NCBI GenBank assembly: GCA_963812965.1
Contig: CAWEXG010000002.1
Coordinates: forward strand, 248,001 to 312,000
Direction of reading: 5' to 3'
DNA: 64,000 nucleotides
From: DASXMT01 sp963812965
GTDB taxonomy: Bacteria; Actinomycetota; Acidimicrobiia; Acidimicrobiales; RAAP-2
Below the pieces are notes generated by a model. The model made no database searches and was not told the origin of the DNA. It saw only the letters and a program-made list of their open reading frames with translations. The translations under genes were made by a program, and so were the position numbers. Below are positions 47,035 through 58,000 of this stretch, piece after piece (position 1 is the first letter of the stretch; each line of letters starts with the position of its first letter).

Positions 47035-47724
47035 TCATGGCTCGATCTCCAGGAGATCCTCTGCAACCTGACGCACCTGCCAGTCTCGATCTTCGAGACA
47101 CGAGCGGAGGGCGGCTTCCACGTCGGGCCCGTCGAATGCGGCAAGTGCCACGGCCGCTCGCCTCCTGATCGCCGGCTTGTCGCCGAGCGCGGCGAGGATG
47201 GCGGCGAGCCCGGTATCGTCACCGATGGCCCCGAGGGCGGCCACGGCAGCTTCCCGGCACAGCGGGTCGGCATGACCAGTGTGGGGATCGGCCAGTGTGC
47301 ACAGCGCCGGCACTGCTTCTACCTCGCCTCGTTCTCCGAGCGCCCACGCCGCCATCTCCACGACCGACGGATCAGGATCCTCGGTCGCTCCGGCCATATC
47401 GAGCTCCGTTCGGGTGGCAGCCAGCTCACATGCCCTGCGCCGGACCGCCGGGTCCTCGTCGGTCAACGCTGTGGCCAGCTCGCCGGCGTCGAGAGCGCCG
47501 AGCCGGTCGAGGGCACCGAGCGCGGTCACGCGGACGATGCCGATCGAATCGGTCAGTCCATGCCGGGCGAGTGGGACATCCCCTACGTGCCCGGCAACGG
47601 CGACGGCGCGGCGACGGGCGGCGACGTCGCCCCCCACGGATTCCATGGCAGGCTGGGAGTTCTCAGCACCGTTCTTCCCTGGGGCGGGTTCCGATGTACC
47701 GGACGATGACCGAGAAGCGACCAC
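47035..47724 (-). CDS. HEAT-repeat protein
   Basis: 229 aa of helical repeats such as 'IGIVRVTALGALDRLGALDA', 'DEDPAVRRRACELAATRTEL', 'EDPDPSVVEMAAWALGERGE', 'PLCREAAVAALGAIGDDTGL' and 'CLEDRDWQVRQVAEDLLEIE', the PBS-lyase/HEAT_2 pattern. Probably a protein-protein scaffold. It is convergent with mreB and divergent from the PDZ-Lon gene, which starts 10 bases from its start region. Confidence 0.8.
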   Translation of the reverse strand: MVASRSSSGTSEPAPGKNGAENSQPAMESVGGDVAARRRAVAVAGHVGDVPLARHGLTDSIGIVRVTALGALDRLGALDAGELATALTDEDPAVRRRACELAATRTELDMAGATEDPDPSVVEMAAWALGERGEVEAVPALCTLADPHTGHADPLCREAAVAALGAIGDDTGLAAILAALGDKPAIRRRAAVALAAFDGPDVEAALRSCLEDRDWQVRQVAEDLLEIEP

Positions 47725-47733
47725 CGCACCACT

Positions 47734-48884
47734 ATGACCGAACCCGACGATGACATCGAGAAGCGGCCCCCACCTCCTACTCAGCCCTCACCCACCTGGG
47801 AGCTCCCGGCCCCTCGGCGCCACAGCCGCTGGCTACAGGTCATGGTGGTGCTCGCTGTTGTCATCGTGCTCGCCGTTATCGTGGCGTCTCGAGTCAATCT
47901 GAACTACTACGCCCTGCAACCCGGCACGGCACAGTCGGTGCAGCAGTTCATCACGGTCCCGGCGGACAAGGCCCATCCAGTGGCCCGTCCGGTCAAGTTG
48001 ACCGACGTGGAGGAGAGCCGGGTCTCGGCCCTCTCCTACCTCTTCTTCAAAACCCAGAGCGACACCAGCTTGTACCCGCTCGACGAGATCACCGGGGGCA
48101 CGCCGGCCTCGGAGCTCGACGCCCAGGGGAACCTGGAGATGAGCCAAGCAGAGGCGGCGGCCAAAGCGGCGGCACTCCGACGACTGGGCTACACGGTCCC
48201 GGCGACACCAGCCGGCGCGGCGGTCTCCGGCACGTTCGACGGGACGCCCGCCTCGGGGGCCCTCAACGTTGGCGACGTGGTGACCGCCGTGGACGGATCG
48301 TCCACTTCCACAGCCGAGGCTCTGACCGCTGCGCTGAAGAAGTACCACTCCGGCGACATCGTGATCTTGTCAGTGGCAAAGGGGGGCTCCGGCCGTCCAC
48401 AACCGCTGTCGATACGGCTCAAGACGACGACGGTGAACCTGGGTGGTGGCCAGACGGCGACGGTGGATCTCGGAGTGGAGGTCGAGGACCAGGTCGACTT
48501 CACCTACCCGTTCCCGGTGACGATCGACGTCACGAATATCGGAGGACCGTCCGCCGGACTGGCGATGACGCTCGGGGTGATCGACACGCTGTCGGGGGGG
48601 GATCTCACCGGTAAACAGGACGTTGCAGCCACCGGGACCATCGACGAGCAGGGTGATGTCGGCGACGTGGGTGGGGTGGCCCAGAAGACCGTGGCCGTCG
48701 AACGAGCCGGGGCCACGATCTTCCTGGTCCCTCCTCAGGAGTACGGAGCGGCCTGTCGAAGGACACCCCTCAGCTGCACGTCTATGCCGTGTCGACGCTC
48801 AACCAGGCCTTACAGGTCTTGGCCGATCACGGCGGGCACGTTCCGCCGCAACCTTCCGTGGCTCAAACGACTTCGTCGGGATGA
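47734..48884 (+). CDS. Membrane-anchored PDZ and Lon-type (S16) peptidase domain protein (one frameshift)
   Basis: YlbL-like layout: cytoplasmic Pro-rich start, TM helix 'LQVMVVLAVVIVLAVIVAS', ~100-residue extracellular region, PDZ 'SGALNVGDVVTAVDGSST', then the Lon C-terminal protease domain with catalytic Ser 'NIGGPSAGLAMTLGV' and Lys region 'GVAQKTVAVERAGA'. No AAA+ domain, so an ATP-independent envelope protease. At about 48755 the frame changes; 'SKDTPQLHVYAVSTLNQALQ' to 'SVAQTTSSG' then reaches TGA. Length ~383 aa, normal for the family. Confidence 0.85.
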
Positions 48885-48920
48885 ACCGTTTGACATGGCG
48901 GCCGTCGTAGGCTCTTCGCT

Positions 48921-50824
48921 ATGCCTGAGGATCACCGGTTGTCCATCTCGTCGTCACAGACCCTGTCGCCCGACGAGGTGGCTCGCCATACATTCGGAAC
49001 GGTTCGCCGAGGGTTCGATGTCGCCGAGGTGCGTGCCTATCTCGATGCCGTGTCCCATGCCCTGGCTGCCGCGGCCGAACGAGAGATGGAGCTCCGTCGT
49101 GAAGTGGCAGATGCCGAGCATCGAGCTGCCAACCCCGTTTTGGACGAAACGACCCTGACCACGGCGCTCGGTCAGGAAACGGCCCGAGTGCTCCAGAGTG
49201 CCCACGATGCGTCCAACGAGATGGTGGCCAAGGCCCAGGCCGAAGCCAGGCGCCTGGTCATCGCTGCCCGTGAGGAGATGGCGGAGGCGAAGACCCGAGC
49301 CGAGACCGTGCTGGCCGAACGTACGGCCGAGGTCGAGGCCTCACTGGCAGAGTTCCGAGACCGGACCCACGAAGAGTCGGAGGCGCTCATCGCCCAGACT
49401 CGCGCCGAGTGCCAGAACATGGTCGACGAGGCCCAATCGCTCCGCTCCCGCACCCTGGCCGATCTGTCCAGACGCCGCAAGGTGCTCCATGCGCAGATCG
49501 AGCAGCTCCGGGCCGGGCGGGAACATCTGGCCGAAACGGTGCGAGACGTTCGTCGCTCCGTGGACAACATCGCCGACGAGCTCTTTCGGGCTGAGGACGA
49601 GGCTCGGTTGGCGGCGGAAGTGGCGGGGCGTGAGGTGGTGTCCCGGCCTCCGGAAGGGACACCCGAGGAAGAGGCTGCCATCTTGTTGGCAGATGAGACG
49701 GTGGAGTCGGGGCAGACGGTACTGCCCGAACCGGCAGCGTCCCCCCAACCGCAGCGTCATTCGAACAGACAGCATCGTCCGAGCCCACAGTGTCATTCGA
49801 ACCGGCCGTGGAGCCCGAACCGGCAGCCTCACCCCAGACCGCTGGACCATGGGAGGCAGAGCAGTCGTTTTCCGGTGACTCCGACCCTGATGCAACGGTC
49901 GAGGTCCCTGAGACCCGTGAGACCGCCCAGACTCCTGAGATCGAGGGTGCTGATGGCTCTGCACCGTCTGTCGACGAGCTCTTCGCCAAGCTCCGGGCCG
50001 CGAGTACAGACGACAGTGATGATGCCGGGACAGCGGACGGAGCATCGGCCGAGGAACAGGGAGGTGAAGGGCGGGTAAGTGAGGAGCCGACCGGTGAAGA
50101 GCCGAAGAGGTCCCCTGAAGATGAGGTGGAGTCTCCTGAGAACGAGAGCGATGTCGCTGGTCAGTCGGCGCATCCACTGGTGGCAGCGCGCGATGAGCTG
50201 ATCGCTCCTATGGTCAAGGCGCTGTCGCGCCGGCTGAAGCGCACCCTCCAAGACGACCAGAACGATCTGCTCGACCGCTTGCGTCACAACGGATCGGTGT
50301 GGTCACCGGAGCTGCTGGCTCCGGACGACGAGCAGCTCGACAGCTACGCCACCGCCATCCTTCCGCAGCTCGAACAGGCGGCTCATGCCGGCAGCCTCTT
50401 TGTAGGACACGAGTCCGAGGCCAACCAAGTCACCGACCAGGTGGTGGGTGTCGCTCACGATCTGGCCGCCACCATCGTCGGTCCGCTGCGCCGCCGACTG
50501 ATCGAGGACGAGCGACTTGCCACCGGAGACGAGTCGGTCGTAGCCGAACAGGTCGGTGCCGCGTACAGGGAGTGGAAGGGTGAGCGGATCGAACGGCTGG
50601 CCGGCGACTTCGCTATTGCTGCATTCTCGACTGGCTCGATCCTCGGTGCGTCCGACCCGGTGGAGTGGGTGGCGGTGGCAACCGACGGTGCTGTGCCATG
50701 TCCTGACTGTGACGACAACGCACTGAACGGACCCCAGCAGGCTGGTCAGGCATTCCCGACCGGTCACCTGCGTCCCCCGGTGCATTCCGGGTGCCGTTGT
50801 CTTCTGGCCCCCTCCGCCACCTAG
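48921..50824 (+). CDS. DivIVA-domain coiled-coil protein with a MuF-like Cys/His C-terminus (one frameshift)
   Basis: N-terminal DivIVA/Wag31-type motif 'EVARHTFGTVRRGFDVAEVR' and 'AYLDAV', then ~200 residues of coiled coil, an acidic Pro/Ser/Glu-rich linker of ~150 residues, and a folded C-terminal domain ('ARDELIAPMVKALSRRLKRT') ending 'CPDCDDNALNGPQQAGQAFP' and 'LRPPVHSGCRC'. The Cys/His cluster resembles the end of phage Mu gpF-type head-morphogenesis domains. One C appears missing in the C-run at 49741-49746; a seventh C joins 'SPPTAASFEQTAS'. DivIVA proteins mark curved membrane and recruit wall-synthesis machinery, consistent with nearby mreB. Confidence 0.75.
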
Positions 50825-50834
50825 GCTGCAGCCC

Positions 50835-53800
50835 GTGCGCAGACCGGATGACGTGCCGAGGCCTCCACGCGCAACCTCTGGTTCAACCCCTCACCGGCGT
50901 CGTCGCTGGATCATTGTTGCGCTGATCATCGTTGTCGCCATCATCGCGTCGTTGAAGACGTTCGCTGTCTTCTACACCGACGAGCTGTGGTTCTCGTCGG
51001 TGGATCTGCATTCGGTATGGATGAGCCTATTCGACATCAAAGCCGGCTTAATGGTCACGTTCGGCGTGATCTTCGCAGCGCTGCTCCTGACCAGTTTGAT
51101 CGTGGCGGAACGGCTTGCTCCTCATGACGTTGCCGGAGACGCCGAGGACGAGTTCGTCCGGAGGTACCGGGAGATCGTCGGTCCTTACTCACGGTGGATT
51201 CGTATCGCGTTGGTTGTGGTCCTCTCTCTGATCGTTGGATCGCAGGCACTCGGTCAGTGGAACAACTGGATCTTGTTCCGGAACGGGGTCCCTTTCGGGA
51301 TCAAGGACGCTCAGTGGCACAGAGACGTGGGGTTCTACGTCTTCAAGCTCCCGTTCGAGAATTTCCTCGTGCACTGGGCCCTGGTGGCGCTGATCCTCAT
51401 CTTCTTGTTCACCGTGCTCTCTCACTATCTCAATGGGGGCATCCGGATCCAGGGTCCCAAGCCGAGGGTCCGTCCAGCGGTCAAGGCCCACATCTCGGTG
51501 ATCCTGGGGCTGATCGCCATCGTCAAGGCAATCGGCTACTACCTGGCGCGCTACAACCTCGACAACTCCACCAACGGCTACGTCCAAGGTCCCGGCTACA
51601 CCGATGTGCACACGCGCGGCTTCCAGCACTGGAATTGTTGATTCTGGTCTCTATCGCCGCGGCTCTGCTCCTCTTGTTCAATATCCGGCGGCAGGGGTGG
51701 GCGTTGCCCGTACTCGGGGTGGGTATGTGGTTCGTCGTGGCGCTGACCGCGGGGACCATCTACCCGGCAGCGGTCCAGGCGTTGAAGGTGAATCCGGCCC
51801 AGAACACCTTGGAGCGCCCGTACATTCAGCGGAATATCACGGCGACCCGGACGCGTACGGTCTCAACGATGTGCAGAACGTCCCGTTCCCCGCCTCTCAG
51901 GATCTCACCGCCAACACCCTGAACGCCCATAGCGACACGCTGAACAATGTGCGGCTGTGGGACCCGTTGTTGACCCAACCGACGTTCAACAAGCTCCAGG
52001 ACATCCGCTCCTACTACACCTTCGATTCGCTGGGTGTGGATCGCTACGACGTGCAAGGCCAGGAGACGCCAGTGATCGTGGGAGTGCGGGAGATCAACTC
52101 CCAGGATCTTCCATCCACGTCATGGGTGAACACCCACCTGCAGTACACCCACGGCTACGGCATGGTGGTGTCTCCGGCCAACCAGGCGACCTCGAACGGC
52201 GATCCGGTCTTCGATGTGGGAGGAGTGCCGCCATCTTCGAGCAGCGGACTACCCACGATCACCCAACCCTCTGTTTACTTCGGGCTGAACGAGCCAGGGT
52301 ACGTCGTTGCGAATACGAAACAGCCGGAGCTCGACTACCAGGAGAACAACGGCAACAGCCAGGAGAGCCACTATCAGGGCGATGGAGGTGTCCAGCTCTC
52401 CAACTTCTTCAACCGGATCATGTTCGCCTTCCGGTTCAGCGATCTCAACCTGCTGATCTCCGATCAGCTGACCGATAAGTCCCGGGTCATCTTCGACCGT
52501 GACATACGCACTCGGGTATCGAAGGCAGCCCCGTTCCTCAGTCTGGACTCCGACCCCTATCCCGTGGTGGTCAACGGGCAGATCGACTTCATCCAGGACG
52601 CCTATACGACCACCGACAACTACCCGTACTCGCAGAACGCCAACACGTCGGCTCTGTCGCCGAACAGTGGGCTTCCGGGCACCTTCAACTACATCCGCAA
52701 TTCGGTGAAGGTCGTCATGAACGCGTACACCGGGAAGATGACGTTCTATGTGATGGACCCGAACGATCCGATCATTCGTACCTACGAGCGGGCCTTCCCG
52801 GGCATGTTCACTCCGGCATCGAAGATGAGCAGCGCGCTCAAGGCACACCTCCGCTATCCCGAGGACATCTTCACCGTCCAGGCCTCGATGTATGGGAAGT
52901 ACCACATCACCAACGCTGCCAACTTCTTCAGTGCTGCTGGAGCGTGGACACTTTCTCAGACGCCGGGTTCCGGCTCTCCCACCAACGCGCTGGCCACCAC
53001 TCAGACCACCAATGCAGAGGGTCAGGAGGTGTCCACCGGACAGGTGCAGAGCATGGCGCCGCTCTACCAAGTCCTGCAGATTCCGGGCCAGACCAAACAG
53101 TCGTTCACACTGCTTGACGCGTTCGTTCCCGTCTCGCAAGGCGGTCAGATCCAGACGCTGTCCGGGTTCATGATCGCCGGGTCGGACCCCGGTCACTACG
53201 GGCAGCTCCAGATGTTCGTAACGCCTGGGAACAACCCGGTGGACGGGCCATCCCTGGTAGCGGCGCGGATCGACGCGACGCAGAAGATCTCTTCGGCGAT
53301 CAGTTTGCTGAACCAGAACGGATCGAGCGTGGTGCTGGGCAACGTCTTAATGATCCCGATCTCTGACTCGCTGCTCTACGTGCAACCCGTCTACGTGCAG
53401 TCGTCACGCAACAACTTTCCCGAGCTCCAGGACGTGATCGCCGTCTACGGCAAGCAAGCGGCGATGGGCACCACGCTGAGCGATGCGTTGAGTCAGGTTT
53501 TCCAAGCGCCGGTCTCCACGTCGCCGACGACAGGAAGCACGACGTTGTCACCTCAGATCCAGAGCCTCTTGGCCGACGCTCAGGCTGCCTACCAGCAGTC
53601 CCAGACGGACCTGAAGGCCGGCAACCTGGGGGCGTATCAGAGCGATACCAACCAGATGGAACAGGATCTTCAGCAGATCGAGGAGCTCACCGGTACGTCG
53701 AGTAGCTCGGGGTCGGGGTCAGGTTCAGGGTCGACCAGCCCCACGTCGACCACGACTACGACCACGACTCCGAAGAAGTCGAGTTCGGGTTCGACCGACA

Positions 53801-53907
53801 CCGGGAAGAAGTCGACTACGACCACGACTCCCTCGACGAAGTTGGGCTCGGGTTCGACCACCTCCACCACGCCGGGGTCGACCACGACCACGACCGCTCC
53901 GGCGTAA
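50835..53907 (+). CDS. UPF0182-family membrane protein (two frameshifts)
   Basis: About 1,020 aa, homologous in layout to mycobacterial Rv3193c. Several N-terminal TM helices ('WIIVALIIVVAIIASLKTFA', 'LILIFLFTVLSHYLNGG', 'LILVSIAAALLLLFNI'), then a large extracytoplasmic region with 'NVRLWDPLLTQPTFNKLQDI', 'YYTFDSLGVDRYDVQG', 'GYVVANTKQPELDYQEN', 'FAFRFSDLNLLISDQLTDKS' and 'AHLRYPEDIFTVQASMYGKY'. The last ~80 residues are Ser/Thr/Lys low complexity. Frame changes near 51625 and 51845. Function unknown; conserved across actinobacteria. Confidence 0.9.
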
Positions 53908-54007
53908 GAGGCTGCGCTTCGCAGGTAGCGGTGCGGCTCCTCGCTCCTGGTTGAGCGCTTGTTTTGAACGAAACACTGTGGACCAGTGCTATCGTCATCC
54001 TTCACAC

Positions 54008-54084
<77 letters not shown>

Positions 54085-54232
54085 TCTGAACCCTCGGTCG
54101 CGCCGTTACGAACGTGATGACGGTGCGACCGAGGACGTTCCGGTAGTTTCAGGATCTCACCCTCGACCGGCCTCTCATCCGGCGACCGGACGCCGATGTG
54201 CGTGCGACCAGGTGTTTTGTAAGCCTTGTCGC

Positions 54233-56481
54233 ATGGTCAACACATACGGGTGGACCGAACCGTCAATCCGGATTCCGGTCGTCCAGCGACTTCGGAGCGA
54301 GAGCTCAGGGCCGACGTGGCTGTCGGTCGCTCGAATGTGGGTGGACGCTGCCTACGACGATCTCCGCCGAGCGGGCCCGGATCGTGCGGAGCAGGTACGT
54401 CGGATCCTCGATAGCTACGTCATCCCCTGGTTCGGCCCCCGGACGAGCACGGTCGGCGACATCAGCTACTTCATGGTGCACGACTGGCTGCTCAACCTCG
54501 TTGGCCGTGGAGAGGGCACGCCCGACGACTCTCGTCGGGCGCCAGCGGCACACGGGGGGTCCGGGGTCGGTGGTGAGCTCTCTCTTCGTGAGGTGGCAGC
54601 GATGGGTGAGGTGAGCCTGGCCACGGCCCGACGACGCTGGCGCGACGGCGAGCTCACCGGCGCGTACCGTGACGCACACGGACACGTCCGTGTGCCGGAG
54701 TCGACGGCTGCTGCACTCCGCAAAGCGAAACCGAACCGGCCGGTAGGGCTCTGCCCAGTCGGTCGTGGTCGACGCCCTGTGGGTGCTTCGCCGAGTCCTG
54801 GCGTTCTCCCGGGCGAACGGGTTGGTGCCACCCGGCTTCGATCCCACCGAGGGCTTGGTGGCGCCGGCGCCTGACCCTGCGGTTGCTCGTGCGCGACGCC
54901 CGACGTCCCAACCGCGTCCGCTGAACTTTCCGGAGTGCGCGCGGATCGCTGCGCATCTTCATCCGGTCCATCAGCTGGTGCTGTGGCTGCAGCGCGTGAT
55001 GGGGCTCCGAATCTCCGAGGCGTTTGGCCTCTTGGTCGACGATGTCGTCGACCTCGGGGACTCCGGACTGCTGCTCGTGCGGGGCCAGGGAGGTCGCGAT
55101 TTCAGGGTACGCGATGACGACGGCCGTATCGTCGTTGTCCAGCACAAGGAGCGGACGAAGACCGAGGCCGGGTTGCGAGTGCTTGTTCTGCCGTCGATCA
55201 TGTTGGAGCTGCTGCGGGTCGCGATCGAGGCATTTCACACCGACCCCGAGACCGACGAGATTGACGAAACCTCGCGTCTCGTACCTGGTATTCAGACGGC
55301 GGATCAGTCCGGTCAGCTGAGCTTCCGCGAGGCCTTCGAGACCGCTGCGACTGCCGAGGGGCTGGGCAGCGATGATCTCGGCTTTCGGGTGTCGCCACAT
55401 CTCTTGCGCAAGAGCGTCGCGAACGGACATCGCGTGGGAGTCGGGGATCGAGAACGGGGTACGTCGGCGCTTCATGGGACATCGCGCTGCCGACGATGTC
55501 TTCGGGCGTGTCTATACGCTCGACCACCCCGAGCTCACGCCACTCGCAGAGGTGGCACGCGTGCTCGACGAGCTGATTCGAGGTTCAATCGGCTCTCTGC
55601 TCGTTCCGACGACTCGGCGTATCCACTGGGGTCACTCGCATCGGAACTTCCATCGTGCGGCCCATGTGGAGGCGACGCTTCTTGCAGCGGGTTGGTCGAC
55701 CGATCCCGACCGCTCTGAGGACCCATTGTGCGATGCGCAGCGGGTCTCGTCGGAGCTACGGATCGCGGAAACGACCGCAAGGCGATGGATGCGGGACGGC
55801 ACCTTGAGGTGTGTGATCGTTCAGGGCGGCGGCGGCGGCGGCGGCGGCGGCGTGCGGCGGCGTTGGGCGCGGCTGAGCGAAGTCTGGGCATTGCGTGATC
55901 GACTGGCTGACCGGATACTCCTGCCGGACCTCGCCGAGGAGCTCGGTGTCCGCTATCACGACCTCTACCGGGTGTCCCGCCTTCTCGGCCTCGAGTTAGA
56001 GCAGCATCCAACGAGCCGACAATTCGAGGTGTCATCCGAGGCCGCAGGACGCTTACGCGCAGAACATGCCCGTGTTCGTGCGCTGCACGAGCGCTCGATG
56101 AAGCTGGCGGCTGCGGCGCAACAGCTCAACCTTGCGGTGAGCACCGTTGGTCTGACGGCGAAGCGGGGAGAGCTCGACATCGATCCCGAGACGGACAGCA
56201 GCAAGGCGCGCTTCGTCACCCGCGCCTCGGTGGAGGAGTATCGAATCGCGCGCAGCGGCGATTCGCCGAGAAGAAGACTCGAAGAAACGACGGTGCCGCT
56301 TGCCGACGTCATTCGATTCACCGGGCGCAGCCGGGTTGAGCTGCTCGACTTCGTGCGGGCCGGCATTCTTGAAGAGGTTCCCGGTCGCGGCACGTGCCGG
56401 CTCACCGCGTCGAGCCTGCGTGCCTGGATGAAAGTAGAGCGCGTGACATTTGCGAGCATCAGTCGAAGGGGCCGCAGCTGA
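54233..56481 (+). CDS. Tyrosine site-specific recombinase with embedded excisionase-like HTH segments (two frameshifts)
   Basis: ~750 codons. N-terminal part: 'DAAYDDLRRAGPDRAEQVRR' then an excisionase/MerR-like HTH ('SLREVAAMGEVSLATARRRW' followed by 'RDGELTGAYRD'). Core: 'QRVMGLRISEAFGLLVDDVV' (first catalytic Arg), 'RVSPHLLRKSVA' (HxLR), 'RRRFMGHRAADDVFGRVYTL' (His and Tyr nucleophile). Then a long C-terminal region with another HTH ('SSELRIAETTARRWMRDGTL'), a (GGC)n tract giving nine Gly, and 'SMKLAAAAQQLNLAVSTVGL'. Frames change near 54745 and 55430. Situated right after the tRNA-fMet, so probably the element integrase. Confidence 0.8.
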
Positions 56482-56782
56482 TCGCCACCGAGACGCTCGT
56501 CCCGACAGTGATGGAGAAGCTCGCCTTAAGCTGCTTCGCGATCTCGGTGAGCTTGGCGACGAGCCGCTTGATCCAGTCCTCAAGCTTCTTGACGATATCG
56601 TCGACCGGGCCTATCACCGTGGCCGACTGCTCTTCGGTAAGGGTGAGACCCTGGTTCATTCCGGCCACTGCTGACAACGCGTACGCGAGTGCCTGGTGCG
56701 CGGTCGCATCGTCGTGCACTGGAGCATCAGTCATCATCTGCAGGTGATGACTGACCAGAGCCGTGGTGTCACTCGTGTCCAT
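56459..56782 (-). CDS. Hypothetical protein with amphipathic helix
   Basis: 107 aa from an ATG preceded by AAGGGAAG. 'TALVSHHLQMMTDAPVHDDA', 'ALAYALSAVAGMNQGLTLTE' and 'VDDIVKKLEDWIKRLVAKLT', ending 'FSITVGTSVSVAISCGPFD'. The last third mixes a strongly amphipathic Lys/Leu helix with a hydrophobic beta-like end. No family recognised; size and helix would also suit a small secreted or toxin-like peptide. The 3' end overlaps the integrase stop by 23 bases. Confidence 0.5.
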   Translation of the reverse strand: MDTSDTTALVSHHLQMMTDAPVHDDATAHQALAYALSAVAGMNQGLTLTEEQSATVIGPVDDIVKKLEDWIKRLVAKLTEIAKQLKASFSITVGTSVSVAISCGPFD

Positions 56783-57196
56783 GCGGTCTTCCCTTCGCCG
56801 AGTTTGCGGCCACACGCACCTATCCGGTCTTCGAACGGCGGACGTGCGCGCCAAAAGTTAGCTCGGCATCGAGTGTCCGGTCGGCCGGCGCAAGTCAAGA
56901 AGGGCGACTGCGCTACCCCTCCCAACGGAGATTTCCGCCTGGAACGTGAGCTCAGATGTGGCGACACGAAGAGGTAACTCACCGATGGCATCGACTGAAG
57001 TTCTTGAGCCGATCTCCACCCAGGCGCGATCGGTATCATCGGTCGTTCGAATGCACCATGCAGCGCGGCGGGGACGCCGGCGGGAGCAGCTAGGCGCCAT
57101 CGATCCGCATAGCGGGAGAACCGAGGCAGCGACTCGCTCCACCGGTGCACCTCTCGAAGCCGTACGCTGACCGTCAGGAAGAATGAAGGAGGGGCA
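56783..57196. other. Intergenic region in the accessory segment
   Basis: No confident gene. A minus-strand frame ending at 56858 contains ~50 codons of plausible coding text ('VDAIGELPLRVATSELTFQA', 'EISVGRGSAVALLDLRRPTG') and could be a small or truncated gene starting near 57019 or further upstream. AGGAGGGG at its right edge serves the next + strand gene. Confidence 0.4.
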
Positions 57197-57472
57197 ATGT
57201 CTGTCCTCAGTCACCAGGAAGTGAGCTACATCGACCGAACAGGGAAGCACCATCGCTTCACCGTGACGGCGTCCCCGACAACGGGTCAGGTCTGGGTGCC
57301 GGGGTACCTCCCTGCGACGGAACCACGGCTGGCGTGGATCGTCAAGGAGCTGGGGCTCCGGACGTCGGCCCTCAACGGCACGTCTGGGCCAGCCATCTTC
57401 CGCGTGCCCCGATGGGAGTGGGACAAGCGGACGGAACCCCGCACGACCGATGGCCGGGCGATCCTGAGGTGA
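57197..57472 (+). CDS. Hypothetical small protein in accessory cluster
   Basis: 91 aa with a strong AAGGAGGGG site. 'LSHQEVSYIDRTGKHHRFTV', 'TGQVWVPGYLPATEPRLAWI' and 'VKELGLRTSALNGTSGPAIF' look like a soluble beta-rich protein. No family recognised. Four bases before the next start, so these genes are probably one operon with the HNH nuclease gene. Confidence 0.6.
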   Translation: MSVLSHQEVSYIDRTGKHHRFTVTASPTTGQVWVPGYLPATEPRLAWIVKELGLRTSALNGTSGPAIFRVPRWEWDKRTEPRTTDGRAILR

Positions 57473-57476
57473 CCCA

Positions 57477-57995
57477 ATGATCATCCCCGATCGGTTTCAG
57501 CACGTAGAAGGCTGGGAGGAGCAGCTCCGTCGGGTGGGGCACTGGCACGGCCGGCTTCTCAGCGTTCTTCGCGCCCAGAACGGCGCTCTCGGCAAAGAGG
57601 ACTTTGACGTCGTTTACGCCTACTTTCAGGCGTCCCACCACCTGCGGGACTGGCTGCGGAACAGCGGGGCAGCTACGCCGTTCCAGTTGGAGATGTTGTG
57701 GGAGTTCAGCCGTGCCCTGCGGCTCGGCGAAGACATCAGTAACAACTCCAAGCACTACGTCCGCCGTGGGAAGGTCAGGATCACCAATCGGATCGGGTTT
57801 CTGAGGGAGTACGTCCCCACCGGCGGTCGGTACGGAGAGCGTTGGATGGTCGTTTGGGATGACCCAGACATGGGTCAACAGTTCTACGGCCTGGAAGAGC
57901 TGATCGAGGACTCCTGGGCAGCCTGGTCTGCGTTCTGCCGGCCCCTCCAGCTGGATGACCACGAATCGTTTCGGGCCTCGGCCCGCCTGGGGTAG
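57477..57995 (+). CDS. Hypothetical helical protein with 'DISNNSKH' motif
   Basis: 172 aa. 'DFDVVYAYFQASHHLRDWLR' and 'FSRALRLGEDISNNSKHYVR' recall a widespread uncharacterised helical family with a conserved 'DIANGxKH' turn, some members of which sit beside nucleases in defence loci. That resemblance is from memory and weak. C-terminus 'MVVWDDPDMGQQFYGLEELI' is beta-rich. Second gene of the cluster. Confidence 0.6.
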   Translation: MIIPDRFQHVEGWEEQLRRVGHWHGRLLSVLRAQNGALGKEDFDVVYAYFQASHHLRDWLRNSGAATPFQLEMLWEFSRALRLGEDISNNSKHYVRRGKVRITNRIGFLREYVPTGGRYGERWMVVWDDPDMGQQFYGLEELIEDSWAAWSAFCRPLQLDDHESFRASARLG

Positions 57996-58000
57996 GGACA

